Below are positions 61,646-64,000 of a stretch of DNA of 64,000 bases, piece by piece (positions within the stretch are counted from its first letter, which is position 1; each line of letters opens with the position of its first letter). Made by a program: the position numbers and the translations under genes. The notes below the pieces were generated by a model. That model saw nothing but the letters and a program-made list of their open reading frames with translations. It had not been told where the DNA came from and ran no database searches. The DNA is from Halalkalibacter urbisdiaboli (GTDB lineage: Bacteria > Bacillota > Bacilli > Bacillales > Bacillaceae_D), in contig NZ_MVJM01000002.1 in the NCBI RefSeq assembly GCF_002156385.1, positions 402,911-466,910 of the forward strand, given 5' to 3'.

Positions 61646-64000
61646 TTATTCCGAAGAGTAAAGTGCTTCCTCAAGTTCAAGCTCATCCATAAGGACATGG
61701 CGTGGTTTACTGCCCATTGCTTCAGACACAACGCCACGAGCTTCCATCATATCGATTAATCGCGCGGCACGATTATAGCCAACTCGAAAGCGGCGCTGTA
61801 AACTTGATGCAGAGGCACTCCCCTGTTCAATTACAAAATGACATGCTTCTTCAAAGAGCTCGTCTTCTTGTTCATTAAATTCTTGTACCTTTTGTAACTG
61901 GTCTGTTTCAAGTAAATAGTTAGGAGCTCTTTGTTTTTTTACGTGAGCAATCACATATTCAATTTCTTCGTCAGATACAAACGTACCTTGTACACGTATC
62001 GGTTTTGGCGAGCCATTCTCATGAAAGAGCATGTCTCCTTTTCCTAACAGCCTCTCCGCTCCACTCATATCTAAAATCGTTCGAGAGTCAGTTGTTGAGG
62101 AAACTGAGAACGCAACTCGAGTCGGGATATTGGCTTTAATTAATCCTGTAATAACATCAACTGATGGTCGTTGGGTTGCTAATAATAAATGAATACCACA
62201 CGCACGTGCTTTTTGTGCGATACGACAAATAGCATCCTCTACATCCTGTGGGGAAACCATCATTAAATCTGCTAATTCATCAATCACAACCAATATATAT
62301 GGTAGTGCTGGTTTATCTGGAGAATCTGAATATAACTGATTGTACCTACCAACATCTCTTACCCCTTGTTGTGAGAAGAGCTCATAGCGCCTCTCCATCT
62401 CAGCAACAACCCACTTTAGTGCGGCAGTCGCCTGTTTAGCGTCTGTTATTACAGGGGTAATTAAATGCGGCAGTTCATTATATGGTGCTAATTCAACCAT
62501 CTTCGGGTCAATCAAAAGTAGCTTAACTTCATCTGGATTTGCTTTAAATAGTAAACTAATTAAGATTGAATTAATACAAACGCTTTTCCCTGAACCAGTT
62601 GCTCCAGCAACAAGCCCATGAGGCATTTTCTTCAAATCAGTCACAATTGGCTGACCTGAAATATCTAGCCCTAATGCAACAGTCAAAGGGGAATCTGGTT
62701 GTATAAATACATCTCTTCTAAGAATTTCTCGTAAAAAAACAGGAACAGATGCCCGGTTTGGCACTTCAATTCCGATCGTATTCTTCCCAGGAATTGGTGC
62801 CTCTATACGAATATCCTTTGCTGCTAAGGACAGCTTAATATCATCTGTTAAATTCGTCACTTTATTAACCTTTACGCCACGAGCTGGTTGTATTTCAAAG
62901 CGAGTAACAGACGGTCCCTTTGTGACAAGAACTACTTTTGCATCAACATTAAAGCTTTGTAGAGTTTCTTCTAAGAGAGTCGCTTGTTCATCCAACCAGC
63001 CTGAATCATCCTCCGATTTCACTTGAGGGAAATTTAATAGTTGAATACTTGGATACATATAGGATGAACGCTCTTCTTTCTTAGGAAGAAACGATTTACG
63101 CTGCTCAGCTTTTTTTGAACGGTCCTGGGGGAGCATGATGACATTAAAAGGTACAGGAGGTTGTTCTCCTTTCGGTTCTGTAGAAACAGGCCGAGCTTCA
63201 GCGACCTGAGGCTTATTCTGAATAAACTCTTGACTCTCTTTCCGAGTCTTCAAATGAGTCGCTTCCTGGGATTGTTCTTGAACCGCTTCCCATTCCTCTT
63301 GAATCGCTACCTCGATCTCTTCTTCAACTTCTTCCCATGTTTCCTCTTGGATCGCTTCCTCGGCCTCTTCTTCAAACTCTTCCCATGTTTCCTCTTGGAT
63401 CGCTTCCTCGGCCTCTTCTTCAAACTCTTCCCATGTTTCCTCCTGGACCGCTTCCTGGGTCTTTTCTTCAACTTCTTCCCTTGTTTCCTCTTGGACCGCT
63501 TCCTGGGTCTCTTCTTCAACTTCTTCCCTTGTTTCCTCTTGGACCGCTCCCCGAGTCTCTTCTTCAAACTCTTCCCATGTTTCCTCTCGGATCGCTTCCT
63601 CGGCCTCTTCCCACATCACCACTTGGCGTTCAACGTGTTTTGATGCAGCAATTTCATCAAAATTAGCTCCACTCTTCTCTTCATACGTAGGTTGCATTTT
63701 CTTTCCTATAACAAAATCAGGTTCGATTTGCTTCTCTTCTTTTACAGGCACTTGTTCGATGTTTTCAAGGTTGTTTTTATAGATTTCTTCAAGGTTTTCA
63801 CTAGGTTTAGTTGGGACTTCTTCCTTTCGTCCTGCTCTTATATCCTCCATATGAAATGGAGAAAAAGCCGAGCTTTCCCTCTTTGTATCTTGAGTCGACT
63901 GATTTCGAAACCCATGAATAGGAGAAGGAATTGAAGTCGGTTTAAACTGGTTATTTGAGAAAGGTTTTTTTTCAGAAGAGCCTTCACTGTTTGGGTTTGA
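61646..64000 (-). CDS. sftA: DNA translocase SftA (FtsK/SpoIIIE family), N-terminus cut by window edge
   Basis: SftA moves chromosomal DNA out of the closing septum. At least 784 residues are visible. The frame stays open to position 64000, so the true start lies outside the window; the ATG at 63850 is internal. The N-terminal part is soluble and charged and includes a 16-residue repeat array. The C-terminal motor has the Walker A GATGSGKSVCINS, Walker B LVVIDELADLMM, ATQRPSVDVITGLIKAN, and a winged-helix gamma domain (ASSLQRRFRVGYNRAARLIDMME) that reads KOPS-like SRS sites. No membrane spans are seen, unlike SpoIIIE. Confidence 0.93.
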   Translation of the reverse strand, partial: SNPNSEGSSEKKPFSNNQFKPTSIPSPIHGFRNQSTQDTKRESSAFSPFHMEDIRAGRKEEVPTKPSENLEEIYKNNLENIEQVPVKEEKQIEPDFVIGKKMQPTYEEKSGANFDEIAASKHVERQVVMWEEAEEAIREETWEEFEEETRGAVQEETREEVEEETQEAVQEETREEVEEKTQEAVQEETWEEFEEEAEEAIQEETWEEFEEEAEEAIQEETWEEVEEEIEVAIQEEWEAVQEQSQEATHLKTRKESQEFIQNKPQVAEARPVSTEPKGEQPPVPFNVIMLPQDRSKKAEQRKSFLPKKEERSSYMYPSIQLLNFPQVKSEDDSGWLDEQATLLEETLQSFNVDAKVVLVTKGPSVTRFEIQPARGVKVNKVTNLTDDIKLSLAAKDIRIEAPIPGKNTIGIEVPNRASVPVFLREILRRDVFIQPDSPLTVALGLDISGQPIVTDLKKMPHGLVAGATGSGKSVCINSILISLLFKANPDEVKLLLIDPKMVELAPYNELPHLITPVITDAKQATAALKWVVAEMERRYELFSQQGVRDVGRYNQLYSDSPDKPALPYILVVIDELADLMMVSPQDVEDAICRIAQKARACGIHLLLATQRPSVDVITGLIKANIPTRVAFSVSSTTDSRTILDMSGAERLLGKGDMLFHENGSPKPIRVQGTFVSDEEIEYVIAHVKKQRAPNYLLETDQLQKVQEFNEQEDELFEEACHFVIEQGSASASSLQRRFRVGYNRAARLIDMMEARGVVSEAMGSKPRHVLMDELELEEALYSSE
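63320..63615 (-). repeat. 48-bp tandem repeat array (minisatellite) in sftA
   Basis: Six copies of a 48-bp unit begin at 63331, 63379, 63427, 63475, 63523 and 63571 (exact spacing 48). Each encodes 16 residues of the type EETWEEFEEEAEEAIQ. The units differ by scattered substitutions, such as W/R, F/V and EAEEAI/ETQEAV. The period keeps the frame open. A seventh partial copy is at 63607. Confidence 0.9.

Noticed and set aside
63161..63666. Long open frames on the plus strand opposite sftA (about 110-160 codons) with repeated Leu/Phe/Pro-rich products
   Set aside because: They mirror the 48-bp repeat array, whose period keeps all frames open; no ribosome site or independent support.

Overview
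The window is a chromosomal core segment from a spore-forming, low-GC Gram-positive bacterium of the Bacillaceae. I base this on sporulation genes (ytrH/ytrI, ytfJ/gerW, an alpha/beta SASP, refZ), a T-box leader, consensus sigma-A promoters, AGGAGG-type ribosome binding sites, and a gene order close to the Bacillus subtilis yt- region from pfkA-accDA through dnaE, argGH, ackA, sppA, ezrA, rpsD, acsA-acuABC, ccpA and murC to sftA. The sodium-type MotPS stator next to ccpA, acidic surface segments and the extra genes suggest an alkaliphile-like relative (Alkalihalobacillus/Alkalihalophilus type). That last step is inference.

Layout. 1-4730 (minus): 3'-truncated pfkA, then a malic enzyme-FadR-like regulator-accD-accA operon with a sigma-A promoter and a FadR-type palindrome just downstream of it. 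4766-12530: dnaE, the sporulation pair ytrH-ytrI, a small conserved gene, nrnA, ytpI, and the four-domain protein YtoI. 12588-16058: a large palindrome, ytkL, a YitT-type membrane protein, a secreted protein, an SDR and a 41-codon ORF between two terminators. 16068-24351: argG-argH, two EcsC/YhaM-type genes, ackA, ytxK and tpx. 24528-30262: ytfJ-ytfI, yteJ-sppA, a divergent NAD kinase, an amidohydrolase and a SASP gene. 30363-38914: thiI-cysteine desulfurase, ezrA, hisJ, refZ and a diguanylate cyclase.

39189-49466 holds rpsD with a structured leader, a TyrZ-type tyrosyl-tRNA synthetase with a T-box, a bifunctional penicillin-binding protein, and the divergent acsA / acuABC acetate module followed by mtnN. 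50236-54230 is ccpA-motP-motS and an AroQ-DAHP synthase fusion. 54458-64000 holds an FtsA-like ATPase with a repetitive C-terminal half, ytxG-ytxH, an M29 aminopeptidase, murC, a nicotinate phosphoribosyltransferase-like gene, and sftA running off the right edge.

Functional links. Glycolysis (pfkA), malate decarboxylation giving NADPH and pyruvate, and malonyl-CoA synthesis (accDA) sit together. NAD kinase and the NAPRTase-like enzyme feed the NAD(P) pools. AckA, AcsA, AcuA and AcuC handle acetate, and CcpA, the usual regulator of these genes, is encoded in the same window; cre-like sites are visible upstream of ackA and between acsA and acuA. EzrA, RefZ, the FtsA-like protein, the PBP, MurC and SftA form a division and envelope group. 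Almost everything is ordinary core genome. The less explained items are the FtsA-like protein with beta-grasp-like repeats, the FadR-type operator on a malate/malonyl-CoA operon, a two-copy palindromic intergenic element, a 48-bp minisatellite inside sftA, and the 41-codon ORF.
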